Origin: Chelatococcus sambhunathii
GTDB lineage: Bacteria; Pseudomonadota; Alphaproteobacteria; Rhizobiales; Beijerinckiaceae
Assembly: GCF_001418005.1 (NCBI RefSeq)
Contig: NZ_LIOL01000002.1
Location: 56,990-120,989, forward strand
Direction: 5' to 3'
DNA: 64,000 nucleotides
Below the pieces are notes generated by a model. The model did no database searches. It saw only the letters and a list, made by a program, of their open reading frames with translations, and was not told the origin of the DNA. Below are positions 51,980 to 59,564 of this stretch, in pieces (position 1 is the first letter of the stretch; the number at the start of each line of letters is the position of its first letter). The position numbers were made by a program, and so were the translations under genes.

Positions 51980-52122
51980 GATCCTCCCCCGTATGGGGGA
52001 GGTGGCGCCGCGAAGCGGCGACGGAGGGGGTAGGGGTTGACAACAAGGGCGTCGATCCCGGTCTTGACTCCACCCGTCTCGCGCCTTCGGCGCGATCCAC
52101 CCTCCCCTTGAGGGGAGGGATC
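51980..52122. repeat. Dispersed mosaic repeat (CTCCCCC type), intergenic copy
   Basis: This second copy of the element at 28178-28322 has the same ends (GATCCTCCCCCGTATGGG; CTTGAGGGGAGGGATC), GGCGCCGCGAAGCGGCG and TCGCGCCTTCGGCGCGA hairpins, and a diverged middle. It lies between convergent phnE2 and phnF. Confidence 0.85.
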
Positions 52123-52161
52123 AAGCCAAGAACCTTGCGGCCGGCTTGCATTCGTCCTGCT

Positions 52162-52968
52162 CTAGCCGTTTTCGACCACTAGCTCGACGCGGTCGGCGGC
52201 GAAGACGACGTGGGCCGCCTGCACGGGCGTGCCCGTGCCGTCGACGTTGAGCGCATCGACGACGAAGAGGATGCGCCCCGGCGAGAGGTCGAGCCGCGCC
52301 GCATCGTCGCCGGTGGCGAGGCGGGCGGTGATGCGCGTCTCGGCGCGCATGTAGTCCGTCACGCCACAGGCGGCGAGCGCCCGGGTGATCGATCCCGTCT
52401 CGCGCAGCACGGCGGTGACGCCGGCAAAGCGCGGCAAGGGGAAAAAAGACGTGCCGTAAGAGACAGGCGTGCCGTCGATGAAGCGGCGCACCTCCGTCCG
52501 CAGCACCGGCGCGCCCGGCATGAGGCGCAGGCGCCGGGCCGTCTCCTCGTCGGCCACCGTCTCGGTCGCCGACATCAGCTCGCCGCCCGCCTCATGGCCT
52601 TCGCGCGAGACGATCTCGGTGAAGCGCGTGCGCCGGCCGATGGGATAGGCGAGGGGCTTCGCCTCCACGAAGGTACCGCGTCCCTGCGTGGCGCGCAGCA
52701 GGCCCTTGGCGGCGAGCGCGGCGATCGCCCGGCGCACGGTATGGCGGTTGACGGCGAATCGCTCGGCGAGACGCGCCTCCGTCGGCAGCTGGCTGCCGGG
52801 CGTCAGGCGCCCGTTCATCACATCCGCCTCGATGGCATCGGCGATCTGCCGCCAGGCGGTGACGCCGGCGGCGCGGGCGAGCGCGCCGTCGCTCGTCCCG
52901 GTCATCGGTTCGTCGCCGAAATCCGCTATGGCCTCGCCCGTCATGGAAGTGTCACTGGACTTTTTCAT
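52162..52968 (-). CDS. phnF: GntR/HutC-family repressor PhnF
   Basis: This protein of about 268 residues has a winged helix (AWRQIADAIEADVMNGRLTPGSQLPTEARLAERFAVNRHTVRRAIAALAAKGLLRATQGRGTFVEAKPLAYPIGRRTRFTEIVSREGHEAGGELM) and a UTRA ligand domain (RRFIDGTPVSYGTSFFPLPRF, ETRITARLATGDDAARLDLSPGRILFVVDALNVD). The YPIGRRTRF sequence is typical of PhnF. The start at 52968 (MKKSSDTS) is chosen; an upstream ATG at 53013 would overlap the operator palindrome. It is divergent from phnG and probably represses the C-P lyase operon and itself. Confidence 0.92.
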   Translation of the reverse strand: MKKSSDTSMTGEAIADFGDEPMTGTSDGALARAAGVTAWRQIADAIEADVMNGRLTPGSQLPTEARLAERFAVNRHTVRRAIAALAAKGLLRATQGRGTFVEAKPLAYPIGRRTRFTEIVSREGHEAGGELMSATETVADEETARRLRLMPGAPVLRTEVRRFIDGTPVSYGTSFFPLPRFAGVTAVLRETGSITRALAACGVTDYMRAETRITARLATGDDAARLDLSPGRILFVVDALNVDGTGTPVQAAHVVFAADRVELVVENG

Positions 52969-52972
52969 GTAG

Positions 52973-52992
52973 TTGTCTATACCACTAGACAA
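52973..52992. promoter_or_regulatory. PhnF-like operator palindrome
   Basis: TTGTCTA-N6-TAGACAA lies in the phnF-phnG gap. On the minus strand it contains TGGTATAGACAA, one base from the mycobacterial PhnF site TGGTATAGACCA (from memory). It abuts the phnF start, fitting autorepression and control of phnG onward. Confidence 0.65.
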
Positions 52993-53036
52993 ATGATTAT
53001 TGAAGCGCTGCAACAGGGCAGCGAGGGCGGGTGATC

Positions 53037-53531
53037 ATGACCGCAGTCGGTCCAGGTGAAATCCATCCAGCTGACGATGATCGGGAAATCGCGGCGCGGC
53101 AAGCCGTGATGGCCGTTTCGGCCGCGGCACGGCGCGAGGAGCTGGACAGCGTGCTCGCCGCGCTCGCGCCGCTGCCGGAGGCGAGCGACCTGCGCCGGCC
53201 GGAGACGGGCCTCGTCATGACGCGCGGGCGTGCCGGCGGTGACGGGGCGCCGTTCAACCTCGGCGAGGCGACGGTGACGCGCGCGGCGGTGCGCATCGCG
53301 GAGGGCGGACGCACCGTCAATGGCTTCGCCTATCACCTCGGCCGCGACGCGGCGCGGGCGCGCGCCGCCGCCGTCATCGACGCGCTCTGGCAATTGCCGG
53401 GCCGGCGGCAGGCTGTGGAGGCGGCGCTCGCACCGGTGCACGAACGGCTCACGGCCGAGCGCGAGACGGCCGCGCGCCGCACGGCGGCGACGCGCGTCAA
53501 CTTCTTCACCATGATCCGCGGAGAGGATTGA
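53037..53531 (+). CDS. phnG: Phosphonate C-P lyase subunit PhnG
   Basis: The 164-residue protein matches PhnG: RQAVMAVSAAARREELDSVLAAL, RRPETGLVMTRGRAGGDGAPFNLGEATVTRAAVRI, GFAYHLGRDAARARAAAVIDALWQ, and a conserved RVNFFTMIRGED tail. With PhnH, PhnI and PhnJ it forms the C-P lyase core complex that makes ribosyl-phosphonate triphosphate and breaks the C-P bond. The ATG at 53037 follows a GAGGGCGGG site. Its stop overlaps phnH by one base. Confidence 0.95.
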   Translation: MTAVGPGEIHPADDDREIAARQAVMAVSAAARREELDSVLAALAPLPEASDLRRPETGLVMTRGRAGGDGAPFNLGEATVTRAAVRIAEGGRTVNGFAYHLGRDAARARAAAVIDALWQLPGRRQAVEAALAPVHERLTAERETAARRTAATRVNFFTMIRGED

Positions 53532-54130
53532 TGAGCATCGCCCTCGCACCCGGCTTCACCGAGCCCGTCTTCGATGCGCAGCGCGTCTTCCGCGCCGTCA
53601 TGGATGCCACCGCGCGGCCGGCGACCGTCCAGCCGCTCGCCACGGACCTTGCGCCGCCGGCGCCGCTGACGCCGGAGCTCGCCGCGGTGGCTCTGGCGCT
53701 CGCCGACCACGAGGCGCCGCTGTGGCTCGATGCGGCGCTCGCCGCCGTGCCGGCGGTTGCCGCCTATCTGCGCTTCCACACCGGTGCCCGTATCGTCGAG
53801 GCGCCCGACGAGGCGGCCTTCGCCCTCGTCGCCGAGCCCGATGCGATGCCGCCGCTCGGCGCCTTCGCCGTGGGCACCGACGAATATCCCGACCGCTCCA
53901 CCACCGTCGTCATGGCGGTGCGGAGACTCGCGGCGGGGCAGGGGCTCGCCTGCGAGGGGCCGGGCATTCTGGGCCGGGCCGACATCGCCATCGCGCCGCT
54001 GCCGGGCGACTTCCTCGTCCAGCGCGCGGCGAACCGGGCGCTCTTCCCGCGCGGTGTCGACTGCGTCTTCGTCGCGCCGGGCTCTGTCGCGGCGCTGCCC
54101 CGCACCACGCAGATCCTGCCGGAGGGCTGA
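53531..54130 (+). CDS. phnH: Phosphonate C-P lyase subunit PhnH
   Basis: The 199-residue protein starts APGFTEPVFDAQRVFRAVMDATARPATVQPL, a clear PhnH signature, followed by LTPELAAVALALADHEAPLWLD, VGTDEYPDRSTTVVM, CEGPGILGRADIAIAPLPGDFLVQRAANRALFPRGVDCVF. It stabilises the PhnGHIJ core and resembles PLP-fold proteins without catalytic residues. The TGATG overlap with phnG shows coupling. Confidence 0.96.
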   Translation: MSIALAPGFTEPVFDAQRVFRAVMDATARPATVQPLATDLAPPAPLTPELAAVALALADHEAPLWLDAALAAVPAVAAYLRFHTGARIVEAPDEAAFALVAEPDAMPPLGAFAVGTDEYPDRSTTVVMAVRRLAAGQGLACEGPGILGRADIAIAPLPGDFLVQRAANRALFPRGVDCVFVAPGSVAALPRTTQILPEG

Positions 54131-54131
54131 C

Positions 54132-55241
54132 ATGTATGTTGCGGTCAAGGGCGGCGAAGCCGCCATCGACAACGCCCACCGGCTGCTCGCCCATGCGCGG
54201 CGCGGCGACCCCGCCATTCCGGAGATCTCCCCGGAGCAGATCGGCGGGCAGCTGAAGCTCGCCGCGGATCGGGTGATGGCGGAAGGCTCGCTCTACGACC
54301 GGGATCTCGCCGCGCTCGCCATCAAGCAGGCGCGGGGCGATCTCGTCGAGGCCATCTTCCTCGTGCGTGCCTACCGCACGACGCTGCCGCGCTTCGGCTA
54401 CAGCGAGCCGGTCGACACCGCGGCCATGGCCGTCGAGCGCCGCATCTCCGCCACTTACAAGGACCTGCCGGGCGGGCAGGTGCTGGGGCCGACCTTCGAC
54501 TACACCCACCGGCTCATCGACTTCCTGCTCGCCGCCGGCGCCACGCCGCCCGAGCCGGCGGAGGCCGCGGCGGGCGAGGGCGAGCCGATGGCGCGTGTCA
54601 CGGACCTCCTCGACGGCGAGGACCTGATCGAGCGCGAGGTCGCGCCCGACGGCGACATGCCGGTCGGCGACCTGACGCGCGAGCCGCTCGATTTCCCGGC
54701 CGAGCGGGACCTGCGCCTGCAGGCGCTCGCCCGTGGCGACGAGGGTTTCCTGCTCGCACTCGGCTATTCCACCCAGCGCGGTTACGGCCGTACGCATCCC
54801 TTCGTCGGCGAGGTGCGCTACGGCGAGGTCGCGGTGGAGTTCGTGCCGGAGGAACTCGGTTTTGCCGTGCCGCTCGGCACGATCGACGTCACCGAGTGCC
54901 AGATGATCAACCAGTTCAAGGGCTCGGCCGAGGTACCGCCGCAGTTCACGCGCGGCTACGGTCTCGTCTTCGGCCAGAGCGAGCGCAAGGCCATGGCGAT
55001 GTCGCTGGTCGACCGGGCGCTGCGCGCCCGCGACTTCGGCGAGGAGGTGACGGCCCCGGCACAGGACGAGGAATTCGTGCTCGCCCATTGCGACAACGTG
55101 CAGGCCACCGGCTTCGTCGAGCATCTGAAGCTACCGCACTACGTCGACTTCCAGGCCGAGCTCGACCTCGTGCGCCGCATGCGCGCCGAATATGCCGCCC
55201 GTCGTGGCGAGGCGAGCGAGATGAAGGAGGCAGCGGAATGA
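54132..55241 (+). CDS. phnI: Phosphonate C-P lyase subunit PhnI
   Basis: The 369-residue protein has MYVAVKGGEAAIDNAHRLL at the start, EGSLYDRDLAALAIKQARGDLVEAIFLVRAYRTTLPRFGYSEPVDT, the ISATYKDLPGGQVLGPTFDYTHRLIDF block, and STQRGYGRTHPFVGEVRYGEVAVEF. PhnI is the nucleosidase-type subunit that installs the phosphonate on the ribose of ATP. It is full length and overlaps phnJ by 4 bases (ATGA). Confidence 0.96.
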   Translation: MYVAVKGGEAAIDNAHRLLAHARRGDPAIPEISPEQIGGQLKLAADRVMAEGSLYDRDLAALAIKQARGDLVEAIFLVRAYRTTLPRFGYSEPVDTAAMAVERRISATYKDLPGGQVLGPTFDYTHRLIDFLLAAGATPPEPAEAAAGEGEPMARVTDLLDGEDLIEREVAPDGDMPVGDLTREPLDFPAERDLRLQALARGDEGFLLALGYSTQRGYGRTHPFVGEVRYGEVAVEFVPEELGFAVPLGTIDVTECQMINQFKGSAEVPPQFTRGYGLVFGQSERKAMAMSLVDRALRARDFGEEVTAPAQDEEFVLAHCDNVQATGFVEHLKLPHYVDFQAELDLVRRMRAEYAARRGEASEMKEAAE

Positions 55242-56173
55242 GGGCGGCGATGCGGGATGATCTTCCTTTTCCCCGCACAGAGGTGGGGAAGGAAACGGAG
55301 GCCTACAACTTCGCCTATCTCGACGAGCAGACGAAGCGCATGATCCGGCGGGCGATCCTGAAGGCGATCGCCATTCCCGGCTATCAGGTGCCGTTTGCCA
55401 GCCGCGAGATGCCGATGCCCTACGGCTGGGGTACTGGCGGCGTGCAGGTGACGGCCGCGGTGCTCGGCCCCGATGACGTGCTCAAGGTCATCGACCAGGG
55501 CTCGGACGATACGACGAATGCCGTCTCCATCCGCCGCTTCTTCGCGAAGACGGCGGGTGTCGCGACCACGACGAAGACGCGGGAAGCAACGCTTATCCAG
55601 ACGCGCCACCGCATCCCGGAGGAACCGCTGCGGGACGGCCAGATCCTCGTCTACCAGGTGCCGATCCCGGAGCCCCTGCGCTTCCTCGAGCCGCGCGAGA
55701 CCGAGACGCGCAAGCTGCACGCGCTCGCCGACTACGGGCTGATGCACGTGAAGCTCTACGAGGACATCGCCCGCCACGGCCATATCGCCACCACCTACGC
55801 CTATCCGGTCGAGGTCGCCGGCCGCTATGTGATGGATCCCTCGCCGACGCCGAAGTTCGACAACCCGAAGATGGACATGTGCGCGGCGCTGCAGCTCTTC
55901 GGCGCCGGGCGCGAGAAGCGGATCTATGCCGTGCCGCCCCACACGCGGGTGAGGAGCCTCGATTTCGAGGACCATCCCTTCCGCATCCAGACCTTCAAGC
56001 AGCCCTGTGCGCTCTGCGGCGCCGAGGGGGGCTATCTCGACGAGGTGGTGCTCGACGACCGCGGCGGGCGCATGTTCGTCTGCTCCGACACCGATTTCTG
56101 CGAGGAGCGCAGGGCGGCCGGACATCGAGGGGCGATGGCAGCGGATGGCGACGCGGCAGGAGAGACCCGATGA
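55238..56173 (+). CDS. phnJ: C-P lyase radical SAM subunit PhnJ
   Basis: The 311-residue enzyme has the diagnostic cysteine pattern near the C terminus: CALC, 21 residues to the next Cys, then CSDTDFC (CX2CX21CX5C), matching the cluster ligands plus the thiyl-forming Cys of characterised PhnJ. Other blocks are YNFAYLDEQTKRMIRRAILKAIAIPGYQVPFASREMPMPYGWGTGG and LMHVKLYEDIARHGHIATTYAYPVEV. It cleaves the C-P bond with SAM. The C-terminal tail after the last Cys is about 20 residues of Ala/Gly/Asp-rich sequence. It overlaps phnK by 4 bases. Confidence 0.97.
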   Translation: MRAAMRDDLPFPRTEVGKETEAYNFAYLDEQTKRMIRRAILKAIAIPGYQVPFASREMPMPYGWGTGGVQVTAAVLGPDDVLKVIDQGSDDTTNAVSIRRFFAKTAGVATTTKTREATLIQTRHRIPEEPLRDGQILVYQVPIPEPLRFLEPRETETRKLHALADYGLMHVKLYEDIARHGHIATTYAYPVEVAGRYVMDPSPTPKFDNPKMDMCAALQLFGAGREKRIYAVPPHTRVRSLDFEDHPFRIQTFKQPCALCGAEGGYLDEVVLDDRGGRMFVCSDTDFCEERRAAGHRGAMAADGDAAGETR

Positions 56174-56946
56174 CCGATCTTCCGCTTTTGTCCGCCCGCG
56201 GCCTGACGAAATTTTACGGCGAGCGTCTTGGTTGCCGGGACGTGACCTTCGACCTTCACGAGGGCGAGGTGCTCGCCGTCGTCGGCGAATCGGGCTCGGG
56301 CAAGTCGACGCTGCTCGGCCTGCTCGCGACCGAGCTCGCCCCGAGCGCCGGCGCGGTCCACTACCGCATGCGTGACGGGGCGGTGCGCGACCTGTCCGAG
56401 CTCACCGAGGCCGAGCGGCGCCTGCTGCTGCGCACGGACTGGGGCTTCGTGCGCCAGGATGCGCGCGAGGGCCTGCGCATGGGCGTCTCGGCCGGCGGCA
56501 ATGTCGGCGAACGGCTGATGGCCGTCGGCGCCCGGCACTACGGCAACATCCGCGCCGCCGCGAGCGACTGGCTCGCGCGCGTCGAGATCGAGGCCGGCCG
56601 CATCGACGACACGCCGAAGAGCTTTTCCGGCGGCATGCGCCAGCGCCTGCAGATCGCCCGCAACCTCGTCACCCATCCGCGCCTCGTCTTCATGGACGAG
56701 CCGACCTCGGGCCTCGACGTGTCGGTGCAGGCGCGCCTGCTCGATCTCATCCGCGGCCTCGTGGCGGAACTCGGCCTCGCCGTCATCATCGTGACACACG
56801 ATCTTGCTGTGGCTCGTCTGCTCTCGCACCGCATCATGGTGATGCGCCGGGGCAGGGTGATCGAGACCGGACTGACCGACCAGGTGCTCGACGACCCGCG
56901 CGAGGCCTATACGCAGCTACTCGTTTCCTCGGTGCTGGCAGCATGA
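56170..56946 (+). CDS. phnK: C-P lyase-associated ABC protein PhnK
   Basis: The 258-residue ABC ATPase has Walker A GESGSGKST (about 38-46), QDAREGLRMGVSAGGNVGERLMAVGARHYGNIR, which is specific to PhnK, signature FSGGMRQRLQIAR, Walker B LVFMDEPTSGLD and H-loop THDLAVA. It docks on the PhnGHIJ core and couples ATP use to catalysis rather than transport. It overlaps both neighbours (ATGA). Confidence 0.96.
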   Translation: MTDLPLLSARGLTKFYGERLGCRDVTFDLHEGEVLAVVGESGSGKSTLLGLLATELAPSAGAVHYRMRDGAVRDLSELTEAERRLLLRTDWGFVRQDAREGLRMGVSAGGNVGERLMAVGARHYGNIRAAASDWLARVEIEAGRIDDTPKSFSGGMRQRLQIARNLVTHPRLVFMDEPTSGLDVSVQARLLDLIRGLVAELGLAVIIVTHDLAVARLLSHRIMVMRRGRVIETGLTDQVLDDPREAYTQLLVSSVLAA

Positions 56947-57656
56947 CGACCGAACAGCCTCTCATCGCCCTCGACGACGTGTCGAAGAGCTTCACGCTCC
57001 ACCTGCGCGGCGGGCTGGAGCTTGCCGTCGTCTCCGATGTCAGCCTCGCGGTCGCGGCCGGCGAATGCGTCGTCCTCGGCGGGCCCTCGGGCGCCGGCAA
57101 GTCGTCGATCCTCAAGATGATCTACGGCAACTACCGCGCCGACCGTGGCCGCATCCTCGTCCGCGACGGGGCGGAGGTGGTCAACGTCGCCAGCGCCGAG
57201 CCGCGCCGCATCCTGGCGCTGCGGCGCGACGTCATGGGCTATGTCAGCCAGTTCCTGCGCGTCATCCCGCGCGTCGCGACCCTCGACATCGTGGCCAATG
57301 CGGCGCGTGAGAGAGGTATCGGGCAGCAGGAGGCGATGGAGCGGGCGAGGCGCCTGCTCAGCCTCCTCAACGTCCCGGAGCGCCTGTGGCAATTGCCGCC
57401 CTCGACCTTCTCGGGCGGCGAGCAGCAGCGCGTCAACATCGCCCGCGGCCTTGCCGCCGACCGGCCGGTGCTGCTCCTCGACGAACCGACGGCTTCGCTC
57501 GACGCGAAGAACCGCGCCGTCGTCGTCGACCTCATCCACGAGAAGAAGCGGGCCGGCACCGCCATTCTCGGCATCTTCCACGACGAGGACGTGCGCGAGG
57601 CGGTGGCCGACCGCATCGAGGACGTCACCCGCTTCGCTTCTTCCCGAGCCGCCTGA
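56943..57656 (+). CDS. phnL: C-P lyase-associated ABC protein PhnL
   Basis: The 237-residue ABC ATPase has FTLHLRGGLELAVVSDVSLAVAAGECVVLGGPSGAGKSSILKMIYGNYRADRGRI, Walker A GPSGAGKSS, signature FSGGEQQRVNIAR and Walker B VLLLDEPTASLD. The switch region has GIFHDEDVREAVADR, with His at the H-loop. It works with PhnK on the C-P lyase core. The stop is followed 15 bp later by phnM. Confidence 0.96.
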   Translation: MTTEQPLIALDDVSKSFTLHLRGGLELAVVSDVSLAVAAGECVVLGGPSGAGKSSILKMIYGNYRADRGRILVRDGAEVVNVASAEPRRILALRRDVMGYVSQFLRVIPRVATLDIVANAARERGIGQQEAMERARRLLSLLNVPERLWQLPPSTFSGGEQQRVNIARGLAADRPVLLLDEPTASLDAKNRAVVVDLIHEKKRAGTAILGIFHDEDVREAVADRIEDVTRFASSRAA

Positions 57657-57671
57657 TTGAGAGCCGCCGCC

Positions 57672-58826
57672 ATGACCGCAACGCCCGACAGTTTCGTCAT
57701 CGAGAACGCCACGCTCATCCTGCCCGACAGGATCGTCCCGGGCGGCTGGCTCGCGGTCTCGGACGGCCGCATCGCCGAGTTCGGCGAGGGCCGGGCGCCG
57801 GAGCGCGGCATCGACCTTGCCGGCGACTATCTGCTGCCGGGCCTCGTCGAGCTGCATACCGATCATCTCGAGAGCCACTACGCGCCCCGGCCCAAGGTGC
57901 GCTGGCACCCGCTCGCCGCCGTCATGGCCTATGACGCGCAGATCGCGGCCGCCGGCATCACAACGGTGTTCGATTCCCTGCGCATCGGCTCCGACTTCGA
58001 CAAGGGCTCGCTCGGCGAGGAGGTCTGGGCGCTTGCCGATGCCATCAAGACGGCCGTCGCCGAGGGGCATGTGCGCGCCGAGCACCGCACGCACCTGCGC
58101 TGCGAAATCTCGTCCCCCGACGTCATCGACCAGGCCGAGCGCTATGTGGCCGAGTACCCGGTGCACATGATGTCGCTGATGGACCACACGCCGGGCCAGC
58201 GCCAGTTTCGCGACATCGCCGTATGGAAGACTTATTACAGCGGCAAGAACGGCGTCGGCGACGACGCCATGAACGAGCTCATCGCCCGCCGGCTCGCCAT
58301 GCATGAGGCGAATGCCGAAACCCACCGGCGCCGCCTCGTCGAGATCGCCCGCGCGCAAGGCGTCGTGCTGGCGAGCCACGACGACGCGACGCCCGAGCAT
58401 GTGGAGGAGGCGAAGACCGATGGCGTCGCCATCGCGGAATTCCCGACGACGATTGAGGCCGCCCGCGGTTCCCATGCCGCCGGCATCCGGGTGATGATGG
58501 GCGGCCCCAACATCGTGCGCGGCGGCTCCCATTCCGGCAGCGTCGCCGCCGAGGCCGTGGCGCGGGAGGGCGTGCTCGACATCATCTCCTCCGATTACGT
58601 GCCGGCGAGCCTCCTCATGGCCGCCTTCGATCTGCCGCGCCGGGTGCCGGCCATCTCGCTGCCCGAGGCGGTGGCGACGGTCACGCGCAATCCGGCCCTC
58701 GCGACGGGGCTCGCCGACCGCGGCGCGCTCGCCGCCGGGCTTCGGGCCGATCTCGTGTGCGTGCACATGACGGGTGCCGTGCCGGTGGTGCGGCAGGTGT
58801 GGCGCGAGGGGCGCCGCGTGGCATGA
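57672..58826 (+). CDS. phnM: Alpha-D-ribose 1-methylphosphonate 5-triphosphate diphosphatase
   Basis: The 384-residue amidohydrolase-fold enzyme has LPGLVELHTDHLESHYAPRPKVRWHP with metal ligands, SLMDHTPGQRQFRD, VLASHDDATPEHVEEA, and IISSDYVPASLLMAAF. It removes pyrophosphate from the ribosyl-phosphonate triphosphate before PhnJ acts. The start at 57672 (MTATPDS) is chosen, dropping five codons after an upstream TTG-type start. It overlaps phnN by 4 bases. Confidence 0.96.
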   Translation: MTATPDSFVIENATLILPDRIVPGGWLAVSDGRIAEFGEGRAPERGIDLAGDYLLPGLVELHTDHLESHYAPRPKVRWHPLAAVMAYDAQIAAAGITTVFDSLRIGSDFDKGSLGEEVWALADAIKTAVAEGHVRAEHRTHLRCEISSPDVIDQAERYVAEYPVHMMSLMDHTPGQRQFRDIAVWKTYYSGKNGVGDDAMNELIARRLAMHEANAETHRRRLVEIARAQGVVLASHDDATPEHVEEAKTDGVAIAEFPTTIEAARGSHAAGIRVMMGGPNIVRGGSHSGSVAAEAVAREGVLDIISSDYVPASLLMAAFDLPRRVPAISLPEAVATVTRNPALATGLADRGALAAGLRADLVCVHMTGAVPVVRQVWREGRRVA

Positions 58827-59422
58827 CCATGGAAGCCGAAGCCGGCGATCGCGTGCGCATCACGCTCGGGCGCGGGCTCTTCGTCTGCGTCGTCGGGCCG
58901 AGCGGCGCCGGCAAGGACACGCTCATCGACCATGCCCGCCGGCGCCTCGCGGGCGAGGGGGATCGCTTCGTCTTTCCGCGCCGGCTCGTCACGCGCGCTG
59001 CGAGCACCGCCGAGGACCACGATGTCCTGAGCGAGGAGGCCTTCGGCGCAGGCATTGCGGGCGGCGCCTTTTCTCTGCACTGGCGCGCGCACGGCCTCGG
59101 CTATGCGCTGCCGCGCAGCGTCGAGGCGGCGCTTGCGGACGCGGCGGTCGTGGTCTGCAACATCTCGCGGGCGCAAGTCGCGGCGGCGCGCGCGGCCTTT
59201 GCCCGCATCGCCGTCGTATCGGTGACGGCGCCGGACGCCGTCATCGCCGGACGGCTCGCGGCCCGCGGCCGGGAAAGCGCCGAGACGATCACCGCGCGCC
59301 TCGCCCGCGGCAAGGCCGTGATGCCCGACCGGGCGCCGGATCTCACCATCGTCAATGATGGCAGCGTCGAAGCGGCCGGGGAGAAGCTGGTCGCCTTCCT
59401 GCGTGGGGCGCTCCGGGATTGA
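58823..59422 (+). CDS. phnN: Ribose 1,5-bisphosphate phosphokinase PhnN
   Basis: The 199-residue P-loop kinase resembles guanylate kinase: FVCVVGPSGAGKDTLIDHARRRL (Walker A), RRLVTRAASTAEDHDVLSEEAF, FSLHWRAHGLGYALP and ITARLARGKAVMPDRAPDLTIVNDG. It makes PRPP from ribose 1,5-bisphosphate, closing the C-P lyase pathway. It is the last gene of phnGHIJKLMN. No phnP or phnO lies in the window, so the cyclic-phosphate step would be encoded elsewhere. Confidence 0.94.
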   Translation: MTMEAEAGDRVRITLGRGLFVCVVGPSGAGKDTLIDHARRRLAGEGDRFVFPRRLVTRAASTAEDHDVLSEEAFGAGIAGGAFSLHWRAHGLGYALPRSVEAALADAAVVVCNISRAQVAAARAAFARIAVVSVTAPDAVIAGRLAARGRESAETITARLARGKAVMPDRAPDLTIVNDGSVEAAGEKLVAFLRGALRD

Positions 59423-59501
59423 GGGTGCTTCCGAGTGCCTCCGGGCCGCGTACCCGACGCTCTCCGCCGCCCGCGGCCTTCGAGCCCCTTGCGCGACGGC
59501 A

Positions 59502-59538
59502 GGGCGTGGATGCCCGCGGCGAGCGCGGGCATGACGGC
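59502..59538. repeat. REP-like single hairpin
   Basis: GGGCGTGGATGCCCGCGG-CGAGCGCGGGCATGACGGCG is one arm of the paired element seen at 15462 and elsewhere. It lies between convergent phnN and the protease-like gene, and is a likely bidirectional 3' end. Confidence 0.75.
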
Positions 59539-59564
59539 GTGGGAGGTGGCCGGCCTGCCCCCGG

